Source: Oscillospiraceae bacterium (GTDB lineage: Bacteria > Bacillota > Clostridia > Oscillospirales > SIG627). Taken from it: a DNA stretch of 52,886 nt. Below are positions 7,171 through 16,440 of the stretch, in pieces. Every line of letters begins with the position of its first letter. Position 1 is the first letter of the stretch. Made by a program: the position numbers and the translations under genes. The stretch lies in assembly GCA_015065325.1 (NCBI GenBank), contig SVQO01000017.1:1-52886 (forward strand), given 5' to 3'. Under the pieces are notes generated by a model that worked only from the letters and a program-made list of their open reading frames with translations, was not told the origin of the DNA and made no database searches.

Positions 7171-9264
7171 TTACTTATTGAAGTCAAAAACTGCCTTGCC
7201 CTCCTCCAGACGCAGGCGTGCGTCGAAGGTACCGCCCGTGCGGGGGGAGATAAAGCCGCTCAGGGGATCGGTAATTCCCTCGGCAAGGAGCTTTTTCGCC
7301 TGATGGATGGGGATGGGGCGGCGGCAGATGGAAAGATTGATGCGGAATTTGCACCCCTCCTTGTAGCCGCGACAGCCGTAAGAATACTTGCCCTTTACCA
7401 CCTGATTTCCGCACAGAGGGCAGATCCCTACGGGGTCTCCGTAAAAGCCGATGTCAAAATCCGAGCCCTCACCGCCCTTTTCAAAGACGGAGCGGATCTC
7501 GTCGGTGGCGATGCCTACCGCGCCCTCTACGGGCAGTTCTCCGCGAAAGACCTGCTTGAGTGCTTTGCCGGTGGTGGCGGTTTTGAATTTATCCATGGAA
7601 ATTCCCATCATGGAAAGCTGCTCGATCAGATACCTTCCGTCGGGAAGAATGGTATATACGTCTTTTTTCAGCTGAATGTAATTGGAGTTGCGGGCGTTTT
7701 CGATAATGCCCGTGCGGGTCGCCTCCGTGCCCAGCTCCAGACCCTCGAACATGGCGCGGTATTCCTCCGCGTCGTCTGCTTCTTCCTCCTCCGCCTTTGC
7801 CTTTTCCTCGCGGAAGGGATTTTTCAGATAGTTGTTGAGCGTCTCGATGGTGTAGTGCTTGGGGGGAGAGGTCTCCTTTTCCTTGATGCCGTAGGTGACG
7901 CTGACCGTGTCGCCTACTTTGTAATCGGGGATGATCTTATCGGTGCGGGTGGAATCGTCGAATTTCGTCCAGCCCTTTTCCAAAATGATATTGCCCTTTA
8001 AGGTGAACTCCTCCAATTCTCCTGCCGCCAGCACCAGCTCCGTCTTCTGACAGATGCATTCCTCCGCGCAGAAGACTGCCACGAAGCGGCGAAGGACCGC
8101 CTGATATACCTTTTTCTCCTCCTCGGAAAGGGCCTGCTTGTCGGGGATCTTGAAGGTGGGGGTCAGGGCGGAATGGGATTCGATCTTGGAATCGTCGAAA
8201 ATGGTCTTTTTATCCTTGAAGGTAACGGGGTACCCGATCTTTGCCAGATTTTGGATGATGGTCTTCATCTTGTCTTTTTCCGCAGTGGCAAGATACTCGG
8301 AATTGGTACGGGGGTAGGTTACGTAGCCCTTTTCGTAAAGACCCTGAATGATGCGCAGGGAATCGTCCATGGGCATTTTGTACTTTTTTCCCAGGGCGTT
8401 TTGCAGTTTGGAAAGGGAGTAGAGCTTGCCCGGATTCAGCTTGTCCTTCTTGCTCTTGCGGCTCTTGACTACGGTGGGAACTCCGTTCAGTGCCTCTGCC
8501 CATTTTTCCGCTTTTGCTTTCTCGTCCTTGGAGAACTTCTTTTTGCTCTGAAGCTCGATCCCGTCCTCACCCTCTCCCTTGCCTACTACGGCAAAGTAAA
8601 GCTCGGGCTTGAAATTTTCGATGGCAAGATCCCGATCGTAAATGGCTTTGACGATGGGCACGATGACTCTGCCCACTCGCAAAAGCGTGCCGCTTTTCAA
8701 GGTGGCAAAGCGGGTCAGATTGACTCCGTACAGCCAGTCGATATAGGTGCGTGCGAAGCCCTCGGCGGCAAGATTGTTGTAGTCGTCCTCGCTCTTTAAA
8801 TCCGCAAGGGCGGCACGGACGGTCTCGGGGGTCTGGTCGGGAAGCCAAAGGCGCAGAAGGGGCTTTTTCAGCTCGCCTGCGTGTTGCAGGATCAGCCTTA
8901 CGATGATTTCGCCCTCACGATCCGCGTCTCCCGCGTTGACGATGGCGTCCACGTCCCGGCGGTGGCAAAGGCTTTTCACGGTCTCGAACTGCTCGCGGAC
9001 GCCGCTGTCCACCTTGCCCTCCTTGTCACGGCGCAGGTTGAAGCGGAAGGTGTCGGGAAAGCAGGGGATGTTCTCCATACTCCACTTGCCCGTGGAGGTC
9101 TTGCCCGTGTAGTCCTCGATATCGCACAGAGAAAAGAGATGACCGAACGCCCAGGTGACCACGTACCCTTCGCCCTCCAGATACCCGCGGTGCTTTTGCA
9201 ACGTGCCGATGGCAGAGGCAATATTTCGTGCAAGACTGGGCTTTTCCGCAATGATCAGGGTCAT
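7171..9264 (-). CDS. topB: DNA topoisomerase III
   Basis: This 697-residue type IA topoisomerase has a Toprim domain at the N-terminus ('IIAEKPSLARNIASAIG', 'NAGDADREGEIIVRLI' with the metal-binding DxD), an active-site tyrosine in 'GYVTYPRTNSEYL', and the type IA core through residue about 600. The C-terminus has a small zinc-ribbon-like module with Cys pairs ('CPLCGNQVVKG', 'YGCRGYKEGCKF') and a conserved tail. It relaxes and decatenates DNA. Firmicutes plasmids and integrative elements also carry topB, but no mobilisation genes are near, so a chromosomal copy is likely. The start has a good ribosome-binding site (aggaaaggagatgcgcc). Confidence 0.93.
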   Translation of the reverse strand: MTLIIAEKPSLARNIASAIGTLQKHRGYLEGEGYVVTWAFGHLFSLCDIEDYTGKTSTGKWSMENIPCFPDTFRFNLRRDKEGKVDSGVREQFETVKSLCHRRDVDAIVNAGDADREGEIIVRLILQHAGELKKPLLRLWLPDQTPETVRAALADLKSEDDYNNLAAEGFARTYIDWLYGVNLTRFATLKSGTLLRVGRVIVPIVKAIYDRDLAIENFKPELYFAVVGKGEGEDGIELQSKKKFSKDEKAKAEKWAEALNGVPTVVKSRKSKKDKLNPGKLYSLSKLQNALGKKYKMPMDDSLRIIQGLYEKGYVTYPRTNSEYLATAEKDKMKTIIQNLAKIGYPVTFKDKKTIFDDSKIESHSALTPTFKIPDKQALSEEEKKVYQAVLRRFVAVFCAEECICQKTELVLAAGELEEFTLKGNIILEKGWTKFDDSTRTDKIIPDYKVGDTVSVTYGIKEKETSPPKHYTIETLNNYLKNPFREEKAKAEEEEADDAEEYRAMFEGLELGTEATRTGIIENARNSNYIQLKKDVYTILPDGRYLIEQLSMMGISMDKFKTATTGKALKQVFRGELPVEGAVGIATDEIRSVFEKGGEGSDFDIGFYGDPVGICPLCGNQVVKGKYSYGCRGYKEGCKFRINLSICRRPIPIHQAKKLLAEGITDPLSGFISPRTGGTFDARLRLEEGKAVFDFNK

Positions 9265-9396
9265 GGCGCATCTCCTTTCCTCGTTTTTTTATACACAAAA
9301 ATCATTATAACACAAAGCAAGGGATTTTTCAACTGCCACCGTTGACTTTTTCCGATTTTGGTGATATGCTTTCTTTGTTTGAAAGGAGGGAGAGAA

Positions 9397-10614
9397 ATGA
9401 TTGGAAAAGCGGCGAAAAAAGCCATACTCATCGGCAGTATGTGCTCCCTTTCTTATCTTGCGGTCTATTTTGCGAAAAACGTTCTGGCGCCCTCCGTTCC
9501 CGGGATGGTGCAGTCCGGTGCCTTTTCCGAGGAGCTGACCACCAATCTGGCTTCCATTTACTTTATCGTTTACGCCTGCGGTCAGCTGATCAACGGATAT
9601 CTTGGGAATTTTATCTCTGCCAAGTATATGATCAGCGTCGGTCTTTTTATGGCGGGTGTGAGCCACGCCGCCTTTTCCCTTGCGGGAGGGGATCCTGTGG
9701 GCTCTTATCTTTCCTACGCCGCCTCGGGGTATTTTCTTTCCATGATCTACGGGCCCATGACCCGCGTGGTGGCGGAGAATACGGAGCCGATTTACGCTAC
9801 CCGATGCAGTCTGGGCTATACCTTCTCCTCCTTTCTCGGAACTCCTCTTGCGGGAATTATGGTAGGCTTTTTCATCTGGCGCATCGCCTTTGCCGTCAGC
9901 TCCGGCTTTCTGATGGTGATGGGCGTGGTGTGCTTTACCGTGTTTACGCTCTTTGAGAAAAAGGGGCTTGTGACCTACGGCAAATACCGCCCTGCCAAGC
10001 GTCGGGGGCTGGAGGGAGTGCGGGTCCTGATCCGTCACCGCATCATAAAATTTACCGCCATTTCCATTCTGACGGGGGTGGTGCGTACCACGGTGGTCTT
10101 TTGGCTTGCCTCCTACGCCAACGGGTACCTGGGCTTTTCCGAAAAGAAAAGCGCCCTGATCTATTCGGGTGCTACCTTTGCGCTCAGCTTCTGTGCCTTT
10201 ATTGCCATTTTCGTTTACGAACGGCTGGGTCACGATATGGATAAGACCATTTTTCTTGCCTTTTCCGCGGCGGCACTTTGCTTTTTCGCCGTATATGCGG
10301 TGAAAGCGCCCGGGGTCAATATTCTGCTTCTGGTCCTTGCCATTCTCTGCTCCAACTGCGCCGCCTCCATGATGTGGAGCCGCTATTGTCCCGGCCTGCG
10401 GGATACGGGAATGGTATCGGGCGCTACGGGGTATCTGGACTTTATCAGCTATATGGCGGCAAGTGCCTCCAATAAGCTGTTCGGAAACGCGGTTTCCGCC
10501 ATCGGCTGGGAAAACCTGATTCTCGTTTGGCTTGGGCTGATGGTACTGGGCGTTTTGGTCGCCTTGCCTTACGACCGACTGAGGAAAGGAAACCGGAATG
10601 AAGAAAGCTTGTAA
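9397..10614 (+). CDS. MFS transporter, organophosphate/OPA-like
   Basis: The start at 9397 is chosen for the perfect ribosome-binding site gaaaggagggagagaa; an in-frame upstream ATG at 9358 lacks one. The 405-residue protein has about 12 hydrophobic segments and the cytoplasmic loop 'GQLINGYLGNFISAKYMIS', resembling the YG-xK-xNG-xSDR region of glycerol-3-phosphate/hexose-phosphate antiporters. That likeness suggests an OPA-type carrier, but the exact substrate is not readable. It overlaps the following gene by 17 bases, so the two are translated from one transcript. Confidence 0.8.
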   Translation: MIGKAAKKAILIGSMCSLSYLAVYFAKNVLAPSVPGMVQSGAFSEELTTNLASIYFIVYACGQLINGYLGNFISAKYMISVGLFMAGVSHAAFSLAGGDPVGSYLSYAASGYFLSMIYGPMTRVVAENTEPIYATRCSLGYTFSSFLGTPLAGIMVGFFIWRIAFAVSSGFLMVMGVVCFTVFTLFEKKGLVTYGKYRPAKRRGLEGVRVLIRHRIIKFTAISILTGVVRTTVVFWLASYANGYLGFSEKKSALIYSGATFALSFCAFIAIFVYERLGHDMDKTIFLAFSAAALCFFAVYAVKAPGVNILLLVLAILCSNCAASMMWSRYCPGLRDTGMVSGATGYLDFISYMAASASNKLFGNAVSAIGWENLILVWLGLMVLGVLVALPYDRLRKGNRNEESL

Positions 10615-11164
10615 AATCGAGGTGAGAAGCGTTCGCCGCCCTCTGTTCGGGGAAAAGGAATTTTTCCCCGACAACACGGAGGATTTCTGGGAAGGGGTGG
10701 AGATGAACGAGGAGATCCCCGATGAGTTTTTCGATTTGGAAACCTCCGATCGGGCGGGGGACGCTTTGTTTATGCAGCCCGACCTGCCCGAGCCTTCGGA
10801 ATCGGTTCTCACTGCCTACGGCATTATGGAGCGAGCCGAGGACGGTACGGTTCGGATCAGCTACGAGGATTCGGAGATCACGGGGCTTCCCGGCTGTCTA
10901 ACCACCTTTTGCGCCGTGCCTGACGGCTCGGTCATCCTTCTTCGCCGCGGCGAGGTGCGGACCTGTATGATCTTCCGCGCGGGTACCCGCCAGCTTTGCG
11001 AATACGGTGCCGAGGGGAACGTGCCCTCGGTGGCGATGCACACCCACGCGCTGGAAAGTGAGATGGGGGAGGCGGGGGGACGGATCTTCGTGGATTATTC
11101 CGTGGAGATCCGCGGAACGGTAGTGGAGCATAACCAGATCCACCTTTCCCTTTGGATAGAATGA
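10598..11164 (+). CDS. DUF1934 (YwiB-like) beta-barrel protein
   Basis: This 188-residue protein has a C-terminal half (about 70-188) that follows the DUF1934/YwiB pattern: 'YEDSEITGLPGCLTTFC', then 'VILLRRGEV', 'MIFRAGTR', and a final strand-rich 'GGRIFVDYSVEIRG'. The family forms a calycin-like eight-stranded barrel whose ligand is unknown. The N-terminal about 65 residues are acidic and seem lineage-specific. Its start lies within the end of the transporter gene, so it may be translationally coupled, but no functional link is evident. No signal peptide, so probably cytoplasmic. Confidence 0.8.
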   Translation: MKKACKIEVRSVRRPLFGEKEFFPDNTEDFWEGVEMNEEIPDEFFDLETSDRAGDALFMQPDLPEPSESVLTAYGIMERAEDGTVRISYEDSEITGLPGCLTTFCAVPDGSVILLRRGEVRTCMIFRAGTRQLCEYGAEGNVPSVAMHTHALESEMGEAGGRIFVDYSVEIRGTVVEHNQIHLSLWIE

Positions 11165-11194
11165 AAAAAAGACGCCGATCGGCGCCTTTTTTTA
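11164..11194 (+). terminator. Terminator after the DUF1934 gene
   Basis: The palindrome cgccgatcggcg is flanked by A and T runs, giving a hairpin directly after the stop codon that can work in both directions. Confidence 0.8.
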
Positions 11195-12325
11195 GTGCTG
11201 TTTGTGATTTGCCGCTTTTTGAAAAAAGCGGCGTAAAAATCCACACGGGAAAGATCTTTTTTTGCAAATTACGGCGGGAGCAAGCCCCCGCCCTACGGGT
11301 GCGAACATGGAAGATAGATCTTTGTTTTTGCAAAAATTCTTAGTGTGTTGCAGACGAGCGTACAAATTTGCGGAATACCTCTTTGTTTCCGCAAAAATTG
11401 TGAGTGAATTTGCCTCCCTCCGAGAGGGAGGGGAACCACGCAGTGGTGGAAGGAGCCTGCGCAAATTCTCTATTTTGCATAACTTGTTTTATCAATCGAT
11501 TTTTGATAAAAAGTTTTTTACCATTGATAAATATTCTTGCTCTCGTGGGCTGACGGATGAGGTGTCACAATCACCGTGCAATCCCGTAGAATTGCGGATA
11601 TATTTGTTTTGTGCCGAATAACGGGACGTCGAAGGCGCCGTCCCCTACGGATGCGAACATTGATAACACGTATTTGTTTTTGCAAAATCCTTGACATATC
11701 GTAGGGGGCGGCAACCTGCCGCCCGCGGACGGAAGCATAAAATTGTGGAGAATATATTTGTATATGAAAATAAAATGGAAAGTGTAGGGGATGGCGCCCT
11801 CGACATCCCGCCCTACAGCGCAAACTCTATTTTTTGTCAAAGTCGGCTCGTCTTGGCGAATAGGCTTTTGGATGAAAAGTATTTTTCTTCCATACTTCTC
11901 CTTGCTCTCGTGGGCTCCTATCGTCACCTTCGGTGACACTACCGCGTTGACACCGTGCTTCTGCCATCGCTGTTCGGCTCGGCACAAGCGGGTGTCTGCC
12001 GTCAAGAACACTTCAAAAACGATATACCATATCGTTTTCTCGGTTCTTGCCCTCCCGGAGGGAAGCGAACATACCCGCAATTTTGCGAGGACAAAGAGAT
12101 ATTCCGCAGTTTTGTGTCGGTCTGCGGGACGTCGAAGGCGCCGTCCCCTACGATGCAAACATTGATAACACGTATTTGTTTTTGCATTAATTTGGTATTG
12201 ATAAATAAAATTACCCTTTTTTTATAAGTTTTTTGCGGAGCTTTTTTTCAAAAAAGCGACCAAAAGTCCCCTGCAAAAAAGTCCCCCGCAAAAACCTCCG
12301 TGAAAAAAGCGCAGCCGATTTGCGA
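11195..12325. repeat. 1.1-kb gene-free spacer with several dispersed palindromic repeats
   Basis: No plausible gene is seen on either strand. At least five repeat copies are stacked: about 11255-11345 (shares with 463-545), about 11541-11700 (shares with 6941-7100), 11693-11745 (ggcggcaacctgccgcc core), an inverted copy at about 11785-11820 (gggatg 11788-11793 with catccc 11804-11809), and about 12113-12190 (gggacg 12126-12131 with cgtccc 12142-12147). Between about 11870 and 12060 lies sequence without internal repetition that I cannot assign. About 12230-12310 repeats the module found near 330-440. Confidence 0.7.
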
Positions 12326-12361
12326 TAAAAAAGAGACAGACCGAGGTCTGTCTCTTTTTCG
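12326..12361 (-). terminator. Terminator of the lipoprotein at 12362-13783
   Basis: The hairpin aagagacagacc-ga-ggtctgtctctt abuts the stop codon. On the minus strand it runs into a T tract. Confidence 0.85.
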
Positions 12362-13783
12362 TTAAAACTCAAGGCTGATGACGGGTTCGTCCAGGGTCTC
12401 GAAATCGTCGTCGCGGATCTTCAGAGAAAGCTCGCAGGACTCGAAATCGTCCAGCTTCGTAACGCCGATCTCCTTCATCGTGCTCTTGGTAAGCTCCAGG
12501 AAGAAGACGCCGCTTTGACCGTCGCTGATGTCACCGCCGTATCCCCAGGGAAGAATCGTTTTGCCGTTGATCACGGTGCCGTCGTACACGTCCTCGACGC
12601 AAACGGTCTTTCCGGAATCGTTCTCCACCAAAAAGACCAGATAGAAGTATTCGAAGATATCATCGTCTTCCTCGTAAAGACCTACGTAGGAAAGGGTGAC
12701 TCCATCGGCTTCATACACTTGTTCGCCGTCCTTGTTAAAGGAGCCTTTTTCATCGCTGACCTTCAGCTCGATTCCCTTTTTCTCGGCAAGGGTGGTGAAA
12801 TCCTTTCCGTCGATGGAAAGGTCAAAGGACAGGTCGGAAAATTCGTCCAGATCCAGATCCTCGAAAAAGCACTCCATCATTACCAGATCGGACCGCACGT
12901 CCATCACGCCGTGTGTACCGGAGGCGATCTCGAGAGACTCGGCGTAGCCCACTACGACCAGACCGTTGATGGCAAGGTTTTGAAGGGTGATGGTCAGTGA
13001 CTCGGAGGAGCCGTTTTCAAATTCCAGATAAAGACACTTTGTACCGTCCTTCGTTTCGGCAAATGCCTGAGATACGAGCTTGACGGATTCCTTGTTGAAC
13101 AAAACGTCCTTTTCATAATAAAGGATCTCTCTGTCCATTTCCTTGTTGATCTTCTTGTTTTGAAGGGCGGATCTGTACGTATTCTCAAATTTGTAGTCGT
13201 CGGATTCCGAGGTTTCCAGCTTCATAGGTTTCGTGTGGATCGGATCGGTTTTGTAATCTCCGTCGTCGATCTCGAGCTGAAGGGTGATCTCTCCGATGGT
13301 TTCAATGCCCAGCATCATCAGCTCGTCGTAATAGATGCTGACGGAAGCTTCTCCGTCCTTGCCGGATTTTACTTCGCTGTAAATCAACGCACTCGTCGTA
13401 AATCCGTTGACGGCAATGCCGTCTGAGGTAAAGAGCAGGTCCTCGTCGCTTTCGTTTTCAATGGTGAGATCCAGCTCAACGCAGTAAGAGGAGAAGCTCA
13501 GCTTGTCCGCGGTGATCGTAACGTCGTCTTCATCGTACAATTCCGTTTCTTCGATCTTAACCTTGGTGTTCAGGGAGTAGTCGTTGGATACGGGTTCCTC
13601 GTCCTTATCCTCGTCTTTGTCCTCGTCCTCCTCGGTTTTGGCGTCCTTGTCGTCGGACTTATCGCTCTTTTTTTCTTCCGTTTCGGTACCTTTGTCTTCG
13701 TCGTCGTTATCCTTCTTGTCACTGCAAGCGCAGAGAGAAAGGAGCATTACGAACGCCAAAAGAACAGCAAGAAATTTTTTCAT
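12362..13783 (-). CDS. Large secreted lipoprotein with acidic linker
   Basis: This 473-residue protein begins with MKKFLAVLLAFVMLLSLCAC, a lipoprotein signal with Cys18 or Cys20 as anchor, behind aggaggtaatacc. Residues about 21-70 are an extremely charged Asp/Glu/Lys linker. The remainder (about 70-473) appears to be three related beta-rich segments of about 130 residues. Each has a motif like 'LEFENGSSESLTITLQNLAINGL', 'LTIENESDEDLLFTSDGIAVNG' or 'LVFLVENDSGKTVCVEDVYDGTVING', resembling DUF4352/DUF5067-type immunoglobulin-like lipoprotein domains. The repeat structure is read by eye. Function unknown. Probably anchored on the outer face of the membrane. Confidence 0.8.
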   Translation of the reverse strand: MKKFLAVLLAFVMLLSLCACSDKKDNDDEDKGTETEEKKSDKSDDKDAKTEEDEDKDEDKDEEPVSNDYSLNTKVKIEETELYDEDDVTITADKLSFSSYCVELDLTIENESDEDLLFTSDGIAVNGFTTSALIYSEVKSGKDGEASVSIYYDELMMLGIETIGEITLQLEIDDGDYKTDPIHTKPMKLETSESDDYKFENTYRSALQNKKINKEMDREILYYEKDVLFNKESVKLVSQAFAETKDGTKCLYLEFENGSSESLTITLQNLAINGLVVVGYAESLEIASGTHGVMDVRSDLVMMECFFEDLDLDEFSDLSFDLSIDGKDFTTLAEKKGIELKVSDEKGSFNKDGEQVYEADGVTLSYVGLYEEDDDIFEYFYLVFLVENDSGKTVCVEDVYDGTVINGKTILPWGYGGDISDGQSGVFFLELTKSTMKEIGVTKLDDFESCELSLKIRDDDFETLDEPVISLEF

Positions 13784-13840
13784 GGTATTACCTCCTAAAT
13801 AAAATAACTAAATAAAATAAAATGAAAAGGAATGATTCTC

Positions 13841-14455
13841 TCAGAACCAAGCGCGCTTTTTGCCGATGAAGAAAAGGGCGATTCCAACCAGCACCACGCC
13901 CGCTCCGACGATCAGGATCATGGGAAGGCGGCTCTTTTCCTCCTCGGGGACTGTTGCTTTGGTCTCGGCGGGGTTCTGCTCCGCCTCGGATTTCAGATCG
14001 GCTTCGGGCTTCGGCTCCTCCTTGGGCATTGCGTCCTTCAGATATTCCTCTGCAACCTCCAGATAGCGGGAAACGCCGTCGGACCATTCGTCCTGCTCGT
14101 CGTGCACGTAGCCGAGACGGTCACGGTCCTCGGGGAGAGAGAAGATCTCGTCGCCCTTTCCGCCGGAGTAGATGCGGGTGCCGCGCTCGCCCATCAGAAG
14201 CAGAACGTAATCCGTGCTTTCCCCTACGATGGTTTCGGGGGCGGCATCGTCGGCGTGACCCTTTACGTAGGCGAGGTAAACGTCCAGACCGTAGGTCTCC
14301 TTCAAGCCCTTGGCACGGTCGTTCAGCTCTGCCTGCACCCCGTCCTCCAGACGGTCAAGCTCGTCCACGATGAAAGGGTTTTCCTCGGCAAATGCTCCCG
14401 TGGTGAGGGCAAGCACCGCCAAAAGGGACAGTAAAACAGAAAACAGCTTTTTCAT
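13841..14455 (-). CDS. TPM-domain membrane-anchored exported protein
   Basis: This 204-residue protein has a signal peptide (about 1-23, cleavage near 'GAFAEE'), then a compact domain (about 24-135) resembling the TPM/YgcG phosphatase-like fold: 'LNDRAKGLKETYGLDVYLAYV', 'ESTDYVLLLMGERG', 'RIYSGGKGDEIFS'. A Pro/Glu/Lys-rich stalk (about 140-175) follows, then a C-terminal transmembrane helix ('MILIVGAGVVLVGIALFFIG') ending in a basic tail. The domain faces outside, tethered to the membrane. TPM proteins have been linked to acid phosphatase activity and photosystem repair, but no role can be assigned here. Confidence 0.75.
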   Translation of the reverse strand: MKKLFSVLLSLLAVLALTTGAFAEENPFIVDELDRLEDGVQAELNDRAKGLKETYGLDVYLAYVKGHADDAAPETIVGESTDYVLLLMGERGTRIYSGGKGDEIFSLPEDRDRLGYVHDEQDEWSDGVSRYLEVAEEYLKDAMPKEEPKPEADLKSEAEQNPAETKATVPEEEKSRLPMILIVGAGVVLVGIALFFIGKKRAWF

Positions 14456-14500
14456 GTTCGATCCTTTCCGTTCTTCCGCGGGGAAGAACCGCCAAAAAAT

Positions 14501-15523
14501 TTATCTCTGGACTCTGCCGGAGGCGTTGCCTGCGGCAAGGTTTTCCACCTCGGAAACGCTGACCAGGTTGAAGTCCTGCTCGATGCTGTGCTTGAGACAG
14601 GAGGCGGCTACGGCAAAGTTGATCGCCTTTTGCTCGTCGTACTCGGACAGGAGGGAATAGATCAGACCGCCGCCGAAGGAGTCGCCGCCGCCGACGCGGT
14701 CAACGATGTGCACCAGATACTTGGGGCTGAAATACGCTTTTCCGTTGCTGTAAAGCATAGCGCCCCACTCGTTGTCGGAGGCGGAAATGCTGGAGCGGAG
14801 AGTGATGGCAACCTTTTCGAAGCCGAAGCGCTCGGTCAGCTTCTGTGCCACGCTGATATAGCCTGCGTCGTTTACCTTGCCTGCGTTCAGGTCGGTATTC
14901 TCCGCCTCGATGCCGAATACGTCCTTGGCGTCCTCCTCGTTGGCGATGCAAACGTCCACGTAGGGCATCAGCTCGCTCATAACCTTTTCCGCCTCGGCGG
15001 TGGTCCAGAGCTTCTTGCGGTAGTTCAGGTCACAGCTGATCTTTACGCCCATTTCTTTTGCCGCCTTGCAAGCCTCCAGGCAAGCCGCGGGCATATCGCC
15101 GCCCAGTGCGGGGGTGATGCCGGTGAAGTGGAACCAAGAAGCGCCCTTGAAGATCTCTTTCCAGTCAAACTCCTCCTTCTTTGCCTTGGCAATGGCGGAA
15201 TTTGCACGGTCGTAGATGACCTTGGAGGCACGCTGGGAAGCACCCTTTTCCACGAAATAAATGCCCAGACGGTCGCCGCCGCGAACCATCATAGAGGTAT
15301 CCACCCCGTACTTGCGCAGGGCGTTGACGGCACACTGACCGATCTCGTGGGCGGGAACCTTGGAAACGAAAGCGGCGTTACAGCCGTAATTTGCAAGAGA
15401 AACGGCTACGTTTGCCTCGCCGCCCGCATAGCTTGCTTCAAAGGCGTCTGCCTGTACGAAGCGCAGATACCCCTCGGGGTTCAGACGCATCATGATTTCA
15501 CCAAAGGTAACGATCTTTTTCAT
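14501..15523 (-). CDS. kdgK: 2-keto-3-deoxygluconate kinase
   Basis: The start at 15523 (MKKIVTFGEIMMRLNPEG) follows ataaaggagaaaagaac, giving 340 residues; the longer open frame overlaps the upstream gene. It is a PfkB/ribokinase-family sugar kinase: an N-terminal substrate region with 'YAGGEANVAVSLANYG', and a C-terminal signature 'DRVGGGDSFGGGLIYS' containing the catalytic Asp and anion hole. It phosphorylates KDG to KDPG. The KDPG aldolase gene lies 13 bases upstream, making a two-gene KDG-to-pyruvate plus glyceraldehyde-3-phosphate operon, as used in uronate and pectin catabolism. Uronate isomerase and dehydratase genes are not in the window. Confidence 0.9.
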   Translation of the reverse strand: MKKIVTFGEIMMRLNPEGYLRFVQADAFEASYAGGEANVAVSLANYGCNAAFVSKVPAHEIGQCAVNALRKYGVDTSMMVRGGDRLGIYFVEKGASQRASKVIYDRANSAIAKAKKEEFDWKEIFKGASWFHFTGITPALGGDMPAACLEACKAAKEMGVKISCDLNYRKKLWTTAEAEKVMSELMPYVDVCIANEEDAKDVFGIEAENTDLNAGKVNDAGYISVAQKLTERFGFEKVAITLRSSISASDNEWGAMLYSNGKAYFSPKYLVHIVDRVGGGDSFGGGLIYSLLSEYDEQKAINFAVAASCLKHSIEQDFNLVSVSEVENLAAGNASGRVQR

Positions 15524-15536
15524 GTTCTTTTCTCCT

Positions 15537-16187
15537 TTATGCGTTTGCGTTTTGAATAAATTCCTGTGCCAGAGCGGTGATCTTGTCAAATTCACCTGCT
15601 CGGATCCAATCCTTGTTCACCAGGTTGCCGCCTACGCCTGCGCCAACGGCACCCGCCTTGATAAAGTCTCCCACGTTCTTCTCGTTGACGCCGCCTACGG
15701 CAAGCAGGCGGATCTGGTTCAAGGGGCCGCGGACCGCCTTTACGTAAGCCGCACCCATATTTGCCACGGGGAAGATCTTAACGAAGTCCGCACCTGCGCG
15801 ATAAGCGGTGAGGATCTCCGTGGGGGTCAGGGCGCCGGGCATAGATACCATCCCCATTTCCACGGTCTTTGCGATGATCTCGGGGTTCATATCGGGGGAA
15901 ACGATGAATTTTGCTCCCGCCGCACGGGCGCTCTCCAGCATTTCAAGGGTGGTGACGGTGCCGGCACCCAGTACCACCTTGTCTCCCAGCTTTTCGTCGA
16001 TCAGACGGATGGTCTCCACGGTCTTCTGCTGATTTTCCACGCTCGCCTGGTCGAAGGTGACCTCCATCAGCTCGATCCCGCCCGCGCAAAGGGCTTCGGC
16101 AAGCTTCAGACAATCCTCACCGTAGACGCCGCGGACGATGACCACGATCTTTTTATCCAGAACTCTTTGAATGATTTGGTTTCTCAT
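15537..16187 (-). CDS. eda: KDPG/KHG aldolase
   Basis: This 216-residue class I aldolase of the KDPG/KHG family has its Schiff-base lysine in 'GADFVKIFPVANMG' and the catalytic glutamate region in 'GIELMEVTFD'. Phosphate-binding glycines are in 'LLAVGGVNEKN' and 'AGAVGAGVGGNLV'. It splits 2-keto-3-deoxy-6-phosphogluconate into pyruvate and glyceraldehyde 3-phosphate. It precedes kdgK on the same transcript, with a clear promoter upstream (16223-16251). It could also act on 4-hydroxy-2-oxoglutarate. Confidence 0.93.
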   Translation of the reverse strand: MRNQIIQRVLDKKIVVIVRGVYGEDCLKLAEALCAGGIELMEVTFDQASVENQQKTVETIRLIDEKLGDKVVLGAGTVTTLEMLESARAAGAKFIVSPDMNPEIIAKTVEMGMVSMPGALTPTEILTAYRAGADFVKIFPVANMGAAYVKAVRGPLNQIRLLAVGGVNEKNVGDFIKAGAVGAGVGGNLVNKDWIRAGEFDKITALAQEFIQNANA

Positions 16188-16222
16188 AGCAAATTCCTTC
16201 TTTATCTTTCTTCGTTTTTCTT

Positions 16223-16251
16223 ATCATAGCAAAAAAAACAGGGAATGTAAA
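16223..16251 (-). promoter_or_regulatory. Promoter of the eda-kdgK operon
   Basis: On the minus strand TTTACA (complement of 16246-16251) is separated by 17 bases from TATGAT (complement of 16223-16228), about 36 bases before the eda start codon. Confidence 0.7.
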
Positions 16252-16380
16252 GGAAAATCTCGAGATTTTTTCGCTCCTTCTTTGGAAATTTGATTTATTC
16301 CTTTTTTATCGCTTTTTTGAAAAAAAGCTTTGCAAAAAAGGAACAATGAAAAAGCAGGAAGAAAAATCTCGGGATTTTCG

Positions 16381-16410
16381 TTGCGTTTTGCGGGGGTGAG
16401 GTGTTATAAT
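16381..16410 (+). promoter_or_regulatory. Promoter of the alkaline phosphatase gene
   Basis: TTGCGT (16381-16386), an 18-base spacer and a perfect TATAAT (16405-16410) lie about 30 bases before the start codon. Confidence 0.7.
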
Positions 16411-16440
16411 AAGGGAAGAAATGTTCCCGGAGGTGTGATG

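Noticed and set aside
9289-10812. 507-codon open frame antisense to the MFS transporter
   Set aside because: The transporter frame has a strong ribosome-binding site and regular membrane segments. The antisense product is Lys/His-rich without domain character.
11571-12158. Possible 195-codon gene in the 11.2-12.3 kb spacer
   Set aside because: The frame crosses several repeat copies on the minus strand, shares segments with other repeat-derived frames and has no ribosome-binding site.
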